DNA of 9,738 bases. Origin: JBBTQE01 sp038065775 (GTDB lineage Bacteria; Patescibacteriota; Patescibacteriia; Magasanikbacterales; GWA2-37-8). Position numbers and translations under genes: made by a program. The notes below the pieces were generated by a model, which did not search any database, was not told the DNA's origin, and saw only the letters and a program-made list of their open reading frames with translations. Location: positions 1 through 9,738 of the forward strand of contig JBBTQE010000005.1 of NCBI GenBank assembly GCA_038065775.1. The letters run 5' to 3'. The number at the start of each line of letters is the position of its first letter. Position 1 is the first letter of the stretch. Of this stretch, positions 1 to 5,260 are shown piece after piece.

Positions 1-862
1 GTATTAAAATACCGAGTAAAGCCTCGAACCTCGCCTTGTCGCTGTATCGGTTGTTGCGGTGCCAAACGAACCCGTCCAAGTAAGATTGTAAGTACTTCTT
101 AGAAACGGCTTTGTGGGTGCCTTTTATGGAGCGTTTGATATGCGCCCAAAAACTCTCCACGTTGTTAACGTGTACGTCCCCGCGGACGTATTCTTTTCGT
201 CCGTGGTCAACTGATTGGCGATTGTAGTGTTTGGCTACGCGGTCATACCGGTTGCTTTGATCGGTTAGAAGACGGGTGCCGTTTGGCTCGATGTTTTTGT
301 TTAAAAAGCCACCAATCGTTTGGGCCGTTACGTTTGGCGTTACCTCCGCTTTCATTACGCCACCTCGCTCAATGGCAGCCACCACTGGCGCTTTTTTACT
401 CATAGCGACGCCTAAAAGCTCATTATTCTTTCCGCCGTAACCCTTGCCGCCAAAGTAACCCTCGTCCATTTCAACATCGCCTTTAAGCCTGTGGCCGCCT
501 TGTTTTAAAGCTTTTCTGATGACCGTGAGCATGCGCCAAGCGGTTTTGTAATTGACGTTTATCTCCCGTTCCAGGTATTTAGATGAAAGTCCACTTTTAG
601 CGTTTGAAAACATTACTAACGCTTGAAACCACAGTCTAAGGGGAATGTGAGTTTTTTGGAAAATCGTCCCAACTAAAGGGGAAATCTGGACCGCACATTT
701 GGAACAGTGAAATTGTAGTCGGCCTGGCAATCGTTTGTACGTACCACCACACGAGCAAGCACGGACGTGCACAGCGTCAAAGATAGCCTCTAAACAAGCG
801 TCATCATTTGGAAATTGGAGTTTAAGTTGCGGCGAACCATACTTATCTTGTTTTTTGGCCAT
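1..862 (-). CDS. IS1595-family (ISXO2-like) transposase, 3' end beyond window
   Basis: The minus strand is open from an ATG at 862 to the window edge, giving 287 codons without a stop. The protein would catalyse transposition of its own element by DDE chemistry. An N-terminal zinc ribbon is visible (C36xC38 and C53xxC56). A helical region with a KTAWRML segment follows (about 106-112). Then comes the catalytic core: D133 in VEMDEGYFGG, D201 in LLTDQSN and E236 in NNVESFW, followed by IKRSIKGTH. This is the order and spacing of the ISXO2/IS1595 DDE domain. The YLDGFVWHRNN segment near residue 270 is the usual C-terminal block, so only a short tail should be missing. There is no frameshift or internal stop, so the copy may be functional. 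No Shine-Dalgarno is seen before the ATG. The family call is from motif recognition. Confidence 0.88.
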   Translation of the reverse strand, partial: MAKKQDKYGSPQLKLQFPNDDACLEAIFDAVHVRACSCGGTYKRLPGRLQFHCSKCAVQISPLVGTIFQKTHIPLRLWFQALVMFSNAKSGLSSKYLEREINVNYKTAWRMLTVIRKALKQGGHRLKGDVEMDEGYFGGKGYGGKNNELLGVAMSKKAPVVAAIERGGVMKAEVTPNVTAQTIGGFLNKNIEPNGTRLLTDQSNRYDRVAKHYNRQSVDHGRKEYVRGDVHVNNVESFWAHIKRSIKGTHKAVSKKYLQSYLDGFVWHRNNRYSDKARFEALLGILI

Positions 863-975
863 AGTGAAATGGTTAGTTACTTATGAAAGTAGCGTACCAT
901 TTATTGATTGTGTTGTAACTGGATACGTGTGGATAACTAAGTTTGCATAAAAGCGTTGGGGGGGGTAAACTAGTT

Positions 976-996
976 GTGGTAGTAACTTACTACCAC
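976..996. repeat. Perfect 21-bp palindrome between transposase and hypothetical gene
   Basis: The arms GTGGTAGTAA (976-985) and TTACTACCAC (987-996) are exact reverse complements around a single C. It lies 114 bp upstream of the transposase start and 71-91 bp upstream of the divergent plus-strand gene. It could be part of the insertion-sequence end, a transposase binding site, or an operator. There is no U-tract on either side, so a terminator is unlikely. Confidence 0.75.
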
Positions 997-1066
997 TTCA
1001 TAGTTTTTATTTACGAAATGAGTGAGTGAAAAGCAAAGAAGAACCTTTATTATTTTAAATATAAAT

Positions 1067-1792
1067 ATGAATCAAGTTGAAAAAAGGGGTGGAGTAGAAA
1101 ACAACAAAGAATCCGAAGTCGCGCGTTTGCAAGCCGACAGAATCAAAATGGATTTTGGCCATTCAGATAAGCAAGCGTTGAGGGAAGCGGACGAAGCGCC
1201 GGCAGTAGCTGATTATGTTGCCGGCCTACAAGGAAAATTAGGCGAAGCGACGCAATTATTACAGGAGTTACGTCAGTCAATAATGGATGGCAAACATCAA
1301 ACAGGCGATGTGAATAATAAAGTTCAATTTGAACAATTGTTAGACAAAGTAAGATATAAAGTCCATCACGCTTTTGCCAAACCAGAAGACCCTGGGCGCG
1401 TAAGAGGTCAACAGATAATGTTGGAAAATGCAGGAGAAAATTTTCAAAAAAGGTTTGTAGAACCGGCCAAAACAATGGATGCGGCATTAAAAGGCGAGCA
1501 AAGTACTAGTGAAATGTATCCCGGAGAACAGGCAACAGCATATAAAGTTGATAGTGTCCGGAAAAATTTATCGGCTGATAAATTGTCGGAATTACAAACA
1601 CAAGTATCATCAACTTTGGAAAGATTAAACAATTTACAGCCTGAAATTGAAAAGATAGCGCAAGAAAAAGCATTAAAACCAGAAGAAAAAGATGGGGTTT
1701 TGCAAAATTATGGAACAATGTATGAAGAATATCGTAAAGTTGCGGATGAATTGAGGCAAGTTGTAGGAGATGTAGAAAATACTAAACAATAA
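1067..1792 (+). CDS. Hypothetical hydrophilic, largely helical protein
   Basis: I do not recognise this 241-aa protein. It is rich in Glu, Lys, Gln and Ala and has no Cys, signal peptide or membrane segment. Long amphipathic stretches suggest coiled coil or helical bundle, notably about 50-75 (LQGKLGEATQLLQELRQ), 175-205 (LSELQTQVSSTLERLNNLQPEIEKI) and 215-236 (YGTMYEEYRKVADELRQVV). A cytoplasmic structural or partner-binding protein is possible, but nothing shows a reaction. The ATG at 1067 is chosen because a 15-residue extension to a GTG at 1022 adds an unusual Ile/Thr-rich start. Neither start has a clear ribosome binding site. The gene stands alone between an insertion sequence and a terminator, so its context is accessory. 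Confidence 0.7.
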   Translation: MNQVEKRGGVENNKESEVARLQADRIKMDFGHSDKQALREADEAPAVADYVAGLQGKLGEATQLLQELRQSIMDGKHQTGDVNNKVQFEQLLDKVRYKVHHAFAKPEDPGRVRGQQIMLENAGENFQKRFVEPAKTMDAALKGEQSTSEMYPGEQATAYKVDSVRKNLSADKLSELQTQVSSTLERLNNLQPEIEKIAQEKALKPEEKDGVLQNYGTMYEEYRKVADELRQVVGDVENTKQ

Positions 1793-1803
1793 ATACGATA
1801 CTT

Positions 1804-1832
1804 AAAACAACCCTATACAGCAGGGTTGTTTT
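1804..1832. terminator. Bidirectional rho-independent terminator
   Basis: The arms AAAACAACCCT (1804-1814) and AGGGTTGTTTT (1822-1832) are perfect complements around the 7-nt loop ATACAGC. The plus strand continues with a T-rich stretch, and the minus strand also ends in TTTT. It lies 12 bp after the hypothetical gene and 41 bp after hicA, and so should serve both convergent units. Confidence 0.88.
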
Positions 1833-1872
1833 ATTATGTTACGATCTGTCAGGAAGTGATATTTGGCCGTTG

Positions 1873-2124
1873 TTATAGAAGACTCATAAATTTGTTTACC
1901 AAATCATCTCCGCCTATGGATTTTAGTTCCTTGATAATTTTATGCTGTAATTTTAGTTCGTTGTGCCTGGGAATCATTATGAACGGTCTAAATCCTTCTG
2001 GTATCGCATAGCCACTTGGAAATGTATATTTATCATGCGTTCCGCGACGGTCATTATTCAGATAAAATCCCAATTTTTTTAAAGCTTTGACGCACTGTCG
2101 TTTGTTAAAATTTAGTTCGCCCAT
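1873..2124 (-). CDS. hicA: HicA-family toxin (mRNA interferase)
   Basis: This 83-aa protein fits the small HicA fold, a double-stranded-RNA-binding-like domain that cleaves mRNA and is neutralised by HicB. The N-terminal helix (CVKALKKLGFYL, 11-22) precedes the strand carrying the catalytic histidine, H30 in RRGTHDKY. A second strand follows (PFIMIPRHNEL), then the C-terminal helix with LKSIGGDDLVNKF. The length matches the family. Its ATG lies one base after the hicB stop, so translation is probably coupled. The order is antitoxin first, toxin second, and the bidirectional terminator at 1804-1832 closes the unit. The histidine and flanking pattern are intact, so it is likely active. The family assignment is from motifs. 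Confidence 0.85.
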   Translation of the reverse strand: MGELNFNKRQCVKALKKLGFYLNNDRRGTHDKYTFPSGYAIPEGFRPFIMIPRHNELKLQHKIIKELKSIGGDDLVNKFMSLL

Positions 2125-2125
2125 A

Positions 2126-2467
2126 TTAAGCGGTTTGCAGTTTTGCTTCGTATCTTATCGTTTCGTTGTTTGGCAACCGGAATTCATTAAAGACAAAATC
2201 AGATTCTTTTTTAGGAACGCTAAAATAAGTCAATACAGCATCGTTTACCATATCAAGCAATTCTTGTTTAGAACGAGCTTGCGTAAAAAGCCCGGGCAAA
2301 TCTTTACATTCCGCTATAAACCAATCATCGTTCGTTATTTCAATTGACCAATTAAGCTGGTCCGGTATCCCGTATTTTTTTTTTATTTCATGCGGGTTTC
2401 CTTGCGGAACGAAAAATCTATAAATTTTATTTAAAATCACCTGCATATATATTATATATAGTACCAC
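2126..2467 (-). CDS. hicB: HicB-like antitoxin
   Basis: This is the partner of the toxin that starts one base downstream. The core at about residues 39-87 (WSIEITNDDWFIAECKDLPGLFTQ, then SKQELLDMVNDAVLTYF) is the HicB partial RNase-H fold: a strand pair, the typical DLPGLFTQA turn, and a helix that binds the toxin. The tail after residue 88 is short and shows no clear helix-turn-helix or ribbon-helix-helix, so its ability to repress its own promoter is uncertain. There are two possible starts, ATG 2467 (113 aa) and ATG 2446 (106 aa). The second begins MQVILNKIYRFFV and looks more natural, because the first seven residues are encoded by the AT-rich promoter-like tract. Neither has a Shine-Dalgarno. 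An HicB of about 106-113 aa is within the normal range. Confidence 0.82.
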   Translation of the reverse strand: MVLYIIYMQVILNKIYRFFVPQGNPHEIKKKYGIPDQLNWSIEITNDDWFIAECKDLPGLFTQARSKQELLDMVNDAVLTYFSVPKKESDFVFNEFRLPNNETIRYEAKLQTA

Positions 2468-2476
2468 AATTATTAT
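2446..2476 (-). promoter_or_regulatory. Possible hicBA promoter/operator, AT-rich dyad
   Basis: Read on the minus strand the tract contains TATATAT and ATATATA arms around one base, including a TATAAT hexamer, directly before the hicB ATG at 2446. Toxin-antitoxin operons are usually autoregulated at such a dyad. No convincing -35 box at standard spacing was found, and a simple AT repeat is palindromic by chance, so this is weak. Confidence 0.3.
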
Positions 2477-2527
2477 GGGCGAGCAAAGGAGGCAAACTCA
2501 TCATTTAAAATTTTTATAAGTATCAGC

Positions 2528-2562
2528 GCAATCTGTGGGCGAAGCCATCCGTGTTATTCTTA
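2528..2562 (-). repeat. Palindromic repeat at the 3' end of rplS
   Basis: Directly after the rplS stop the minus strand reads TAACACGGATG, then GGCTTCGCC (a short hairpin), then CACAGATTGC. The same order (TAACGCGGATG, GC-rich hairpin, CAGAT) follows rplK, and related blocks follow queA. The element is likely a dispersed repeat rather than a classical terminator, since no U-tract follows. Confidence 0.5.
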
Positions 2563-2913
2563 CGCTTTCTTTTCTTTCAGTTTTCTCTTAAATTCCGGAT
2601 CGCGGAGGAAGTTTAATTTTGATCTGTGAACCTCGTATTGTTTTACGATTTCAATTTTATCAATAATGGGGGAGTGAATCGGGAAGATTTTTTCTACGCC
2701 CACCCCGTCTGATATTTTGCGGACAGTAATTGTCGCTCCGGTTTCAGCGCCGTGTTTTGCGGCGATAATAATACCTTCGTAAATTTGTATACGTTCTTTT
2801 TCTTCACCTTTCGCGTTAAGTTCCTTGATTTTTTGGTGAATTTTTACAACCATTCCTGGTCTGTAGGATTTGGTCGCGGTTTGTGTTTCCGGCATATGTT
2901 TAAAATTTTGCAT
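2560..2913 (-). CDS. rplS: Ribosomal protein L19 (bL19)
   Basis: bL19 of the large subunit sits at the 30S-50S interface. The protein (117 aa, typical for bL19) shows PGMVVKIHQKI, ERIQIYEGIIIAAKHG, then TVRKISDGVGVEKIFPIHSP, which is the family signature, and KIEIVKQYEVHRSKLNFLRD. The C-terminus is Lys-rich. The start at 2913 gives six extra residues. ATG 2895 (MPETQT) is equally possible, and neither has a Shine-Dalgarno. It is the last gene of the tRNA-Ile/rluD/gmk unit, 26 bp after gmk. A palindromic repeat follows its stop codon. Unlike in enterobacteria, no trmD or rimM is next to it. Confidence 0.96.
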   Translation of the reverse strand: MQNFKHMPETQTATKSYRPGMVVKIHQKIKELNAKGEEKERIQIYEGIIIAAKHGAETGATITVRKISDGVGVEKIFPIHSPIIDKIEIVKQYEVHRSKLNFLRDPEFKRKLKEKKA

Positions 2914-2939
2914 TAGTGGGGCTTATATTAGCTGTTTTT

Positions 2940-3524
2940 TTATTTTTTGTCAACAGGCTGCCTATTGGCCAGCGCGTCTTGAATAATCTCGGCTATTTTT
3001 TTAATAGTTTCATCAAGTTTGCCTTCGTAATTTATTATTTTGAAGTCATAGATTTCCGCCTGTTTTACCTCTTTTTGCGCGAGCGCAATTCGGTCGTTAA
3101 TCATCTCTTTTGTCATGCCGCCGCGTTTGCTGACGCGTTTTTTAAGCGTATCAATATTTTCAGGCAGTAGAAAGACTGAAAGATGCTCAACGCCCGCTTT
3201 ATCCATAGCTTTTTTTCCGTTCACATCCAGATTGGTCAACACCAGCCGGTGTTTTTCTAAAAGATTTTTCAGTTTTTCTTTAGGCGTGCCGTAGTAGTTG
3301 CCTACGCAATTGTTGTGTTCCAAAAAATATCCTTCTTTTATTTTATTTTCAAATTCTTCACGGGAAATAAAATTATAAGCGGTGTCTTCTTTATCGCTTG
3401 GCCGCGGCGCGCGCGTAGTGGTCGTGACAAGCCGAACAGAGCCGTGGAAAATTTTTAGCAGATTATTAATAGCGGCGTCTTTGCCTCCGCCGGTGGGGGA
3501 GGAAATAATAACGAAAAGACCCAT
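2940..3524 (-). CDS. gmk: Guanylate kinase
   Basis: The enzyme phosphorylates GMP to GDP with ATP in the cytoplasm. The 194-aa length is normal. The GMP-binding region is recognisable: TTTTRAPRP (36-44), YNFISREEFE, GYFLEHN and NYYGTP. The lid contains SKRGGMTKEMINDRI, and the C-terminus has YDFKIINYEGKLDE. The P-loop reads SSPTGGGKD (8-16): the usual Ser/Thr after the Lys is Asp16, and Ser9 stands where Ala or Gly is common. A GKD P-loop is known in PhnN (ribose 1,5-bisphosphokinase), a guanylate kinase homologue. The TTTTR and YGTP motifs favour Gmk here. It lies 7 bp after the rluD-family gene and 26 bp before rplS, and has no visible ribosome binding site, so coupled translation is likely. 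Confidence 0.92.
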   Translation of the reverse strand: MGLFVIISSPTGGGKDAAINNLLKIFHGSVRLVTTTTRAPRPSDKEDTAYNFISREEFENKIKEGYFLEHNNCVGNYYGTPKEKLKNLLEKHRLVLTNLDVNGKKAMDKAGVEHLSVFLLPENIDTLKKRVSKRGGMTKEMINDRIALAQKEVKQAEIYDFKIINYEGKLDETIKKIAEIIQDALANRQPVDKK

Positions 3525-3531
3525 AGAATTT

Positions 3532-4500
3532 TTATTTTAGCAATTTTAAAAATTCTTCCAACTCTTTTTGCATCGGCGATTCAAATGTTTGTTTTTTTCC
3601 TTCCAAATCAACAAACCCCAATTTTGCGGAATGAAGAAAAAGACGGCCGAGTTTTTTATCCCAAGTCTTTTTTTGTTTTTTTTGAAAGTAAAGCGGGTCG
3701 CCGACAAGTGGATGGTTGTAGGCAAGCATGTGAACGCGAATCTGGTGCATGCGGCCAGTGAGGATTTTAATTTTTAGCAATGTGAAATTCACGAATTGTT
3801 TTTCAATTGTAAATTCTGTCTTTGCTTCTTTGGCTCCGTCTTTTTCTTGTGATTCCGGAACCGCGGCCATGCGATCTTTTGACCTTGCGATGGGAAAAGT
3901 TATTTCGCCGCAATCGCGCGCGACTTTGCCGTGAACCAGCGCGAAGTATTCTTTTTCTATGGTTCTGTTTTTAAATTGTTCTTTTAAATGGTTGAACATT
4001 TTTTGTGTTTTTGCGACCACGATTAGTCCGGATGCTTCCTTGTCCAAACGATGCACGATTCCCGGGCGGGCGGGATCTTCCCCGATGTTTTTTATCTTTG
4101 GATATTTTTCTAACAGAAAATTTGTAAGCGTGTTTGTCTCGTTAGCCATTGTCGGATGAGTGAGCATGCCGGTCGGTTTTTCAATGACAATGTAGTCCGG
4201 CGTTTCGGCGATGATTTTTGGTGTCATTGCGAGCGACCGCAGGGAGCGTGGCAATCCGGTTATTTTTTGGGATTGCTCCATCGCTTTACTCCTCGCAATG
4301 ACAATAGTTGCGCCTTCACCTAGTTTGTCCCCGGCTTTTTTTGGCAGTTTTTCATTGACCAGCACTTTTTCATTTTCAATCATTTTTTGAACCTGCGAAC
4401 GGTTCACGCCAAGTTCTTCGGATAAAAAAATATCAAGCCGAAAACCGGCTTTTTCCGCTGGAACTTGAATTTTATTTTTTGTTGGCATGTAATTTGGCAT
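3532..4500 (-). CDS. rluD: RluA/RluD-family rRNA pseudouridine synthase with in-frame palindromic insert
   Basis: This enzyme isomerises uridine to pseudouridine in RNA, probably 23S rRNA. Numbered from ATG 4500 (322 aa), an S4 RNA-binding domain spans about 20-66 (RLDIFLSEELGVNRSQVQKMI, then VLVNEK and GEGATIVI). The catalytic domain begins at DYIVIEKPTGMLTHP, has the active-site Asp at D153 in HRLDKEASGL, and carries TGRMHQIRVHM and GDPLY. Between the domains, residues 67-93 (VIARSKAMEQ to RSLRSLAMT) are encoded by an 80-bp palindromic element and have no family counterpart. The start could also be ATG 4488. An upstream in-frame ATG at 4599 is rejected because it would translate through the tRNA and lies in the promoter. 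The exact RluA/C/D subtype is not certain. Confidence 0.88.
   Translation of the reverse strand: MPNYMPTKNKIQVPAEKAGFRLDIFLSEELGVNRSQVQKMIENEKVLVNEKLPKKAGDKLGEGATIVIARSKAMEQSQKITGLPRSLRSLAMTPKIIAETPDYIVIEKPTGMLTHPTMANETNTLTNFLLEKYPKIKNIGEDPARPGIVHRLDKEASGLIVVAKTQKMFNHLKEQFKNRTIEKEYFALVHGKVARDCGEITFPIARSKDRMAAVPESQEKDGAKEAKTEFTIEKQFVNFTLLKIKILTGRMHQIRVHMLAYNHPLVGDPLYFQKKQKKTWDKKLGRLFLHSAKLGFVDLEGKKQTFESPMQKELEEFLKLLK
4223..4302. repeat. 80-bp GTCAT-type palindromic element inside rluD
   Basis: The perfect 11-bp terminal inverted repeats are GTCATTGCGAG (4223-4233) and CTCGCAATGAC (4292-4302). An inner pair GGCAATCC (4250-4257) and GGGATTGC (4269-4276) extends the fold. The element falls exactly in the linker between the S4 and catalytic domains of the pseudouridine synthase, and is read as about 27 amino acids without breaking the frame. 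Confidence 0.9.
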
Positions 4501-4502
4501 AG

Positions 4503-4575
4503 TGCGCCCGCTTGGATTTGAACCGAGGACCCCTGCCTTATAAGGGCAGTGCTCTAACCGCTGAGCTACGGGCGC
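4503..4575 (-). tRNA. tRNA-Ile, anticodon UAU
   Basis: The minus strand folds as a full 73-nt cloverleaf. The acceptor stem GCGCCCG/CGGGCGC has seven pairs, and the D arm is GCTC-AGCGGTTA-GAGC. The anticodon stem CTGCC/GGCAG holds the loop CTTATAA with anticodon TAT. The variable loop is GGGTC, and the T arm is CTCGG-TTCAAAT-CCAAG with one C51-A63 mismatch. The discriminator is A73 and no CCA is encoded. UAU pairs with AUA. Known isoleucine identity elements A73, C4-G69, U12-A23, A37 and A38 are present, while position 29-41 is G-C rather than the E. coli C-G. It is the first gene after a strong promoter and directly precedes rluD. Confidence 0.93.
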
Positions 4576-4589
4576 GTTTTCGTGAACTA

Positions 4590-4617
4590 AGTATAGCATT
4601 TTTTATAATAATTTCAA
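4590..4617 (-). promoter_or_regulatory. Sigma-70 promoter with extended -10 for the tRNA-Ile operon
   Basis: On the minus strand TTGAAA (4617-4612) is followed after 16 bp by TGC-TATACT (-10 at 4595-4590), an extended -10. The expected start would be about 7 nt upstream of the tRNA 5' end at 4575. It probably drives tRNA-Ile, rluD, gmk and rplS. Confidence 0.7.
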
Positions 4618-4695
4618 GTGTTGCCAAACCCAAGCCAAGCTGATAAAATACCGCTACTTGTAAGCTAAAGCTTGTGAATTTTGTCAGGCTTCGCG

Positions 4696-4735
4696 GGCCG
4701 GAAATGAATTCCTGGCCTAACTCATCCCAGGAATT
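4696..4735 (+). promoter_or_regulatory. Two mutually exclusive hairpins over the start of the PAP2 gene
   Basis: Hairpin II pairs AATTCCTGG (4707-4715) with CCAGGAATT (4727-4735), a perfect 9-bp stem that buries the only Shine-Dalgarno-like AGGA and ends directly at the ATG (4736). Hairpin I pairs GGCCGGAA (4696-4703) with TTCC and GGCC (4709-4717, one bulged T), using the same middle strand. Formation of one excludes the other. A 13-codon ORF starting at ATG 4704 overlaps the gene start and ends at 4745. The role is inferred and could be chance or a repeat remnant. Confidence 0.4.
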
Positions 4736-5260
4736 ATGGACTTGAACACAAAAATATTCGCTAAGATAAACAGTCTGATCGGGAGGAATAAGTTCCTGGA
4801 TTTATTTGGTCTGGCAGGAGCTGAATGGGTGATTGTGGCAATGGTTGGCTGGTATGTCACAAGTAGTTTAATAACTTATCCTGATCTTAAAAAGGCAATT
4901 TGGCTTATAATTTTTTTAGGCGCGGCTTGGTGTTTGGGCTGGATAATTAATTTGCTTTTGGGGGTAACGGTTTTAGAGCCGCGTCCGTACATCAGCGACG
5001 CCGAATTTAAGTCGTTGATTAAGCCATACATGAGCTGGAAATCTTTTCCTTCCGATCACTCAATGTCGGCGTTTGTGATTTTTTTTATGGCTCTTTTTTT
5101 AAATTTGCCCGGAGCTTTAGCTTTGTTGCCGCTTGCCATATGGGTTGTGTGGGGAAGGGTGTACGCGGGCCTTCATTATCCTCTAGATATGGTCGGCGGG
5201 TTGGCGGTTGCTGTTTTTTCGTCGTCTTTGATTACGTATTTTCTGGCCAAATTTATATGA
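4736..5260 (+). CDS. PAP2-family phosphatase, BcrC-like undecaprenyl-diphosphatase
   Basis: It probably removes a phosphate from undecaprenyl diphosphate at the outer face of the membrane, recycling the lipid carrier for peptidoglycan and polysaccharide building. The 174-aa protein has hydrophobic segments at about 29-46, 54-78, 110-140 and 152-172. The three PAP2 motifs are present: EPRP (81-84), FPSDHSMSAF with H108, and GRVYAGLHYPLD with R141, H147 and D151. The classical Lys of motif 1 is absent, but Bacillus subtilis BcrC as I recall it also lacks it and shares the N-x-L...EPRP arrangement and N-terminal pattern. The ATG at 4736 follows an AGGA that is locked in a predicted hairpin. It heads the plus-strand operon, and the next gene overlaps its stop by 4 nt. 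Another PAP2 lipid phosphatase activity is possible. Confidence 0.85.
   Translation: MDLNTKIFAKINSLIGRNKFLDLFGLAGAEWVIVAMVGWYVTSSLITYPDLKKAIWLIIFLGAAWCLGWIINLLLGVTVLEPRPYISDAEFKSLIKPYMSWKSFPSDHSMSAFVIFFMALFLNLPGALALLPLAIWVVWGRVYAGLHYPLDMVGGLAVAVFSSSLITYFLAKFI

Larger units (their letters stand above)
1..997 (-). mobile_element. Insertion sequence of IS1595 type, one end probably at about 958-997
   Basis: The transposase defines the element. The left end lies outside the window. The transposase-proximal end should lie between its start (862) and the next gene. Candidate landmarks are a run of eight G at 958-965 and a 21-bp palindrome at 976-996. The matching terminal inverted repeat and target duplication cannot be checked because the other end is not present, so the boundary is a guess. 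Confidence 0.4.

Noticed and set aside
735..950. 71-aa plus-strand reading frame
   Set aside because: It is antisense to the 5' end of the transposase, whose minus-strand protein has clear motifs; the plus-strand product has no recognisable feature.
1143..1718. Several minus-strand reading frames opposite the hypothetical gene
   Set aside because: They overlap each other and the plus-strand frame is longer, has protein-like composition and ends at a terminator.
2485..2492. AAAGGAGG, a perfect Shine-Dalgarno-like sequence on the plus strand
   Set aside because: The bases after it give no start codon at proper spacing and reach a stop quickly, so no small gene is supported.
4501..4599. N-terminal extension of the RluD-type protein from ATG 4599
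   Set aside because: This stretch is the tRNA-Ile gene, and the ATG lies inside the promoter -10 region.
5140..5256. 39-residue N-terminal extension of the nucleotidyltransferase
   Set aside because: It is the PAP2 gene read in another frame; the family signature begins at ATG 5257, which overlaps the previous stop as ATGA.
4736..5260. Inactive PAP2 protein because the motif-1 lysine is missing
   Set aside because: The BcrC-type undecaprenyl-diphosphatases, as I recall them, also lack this lysine, and all other motif residues are present.
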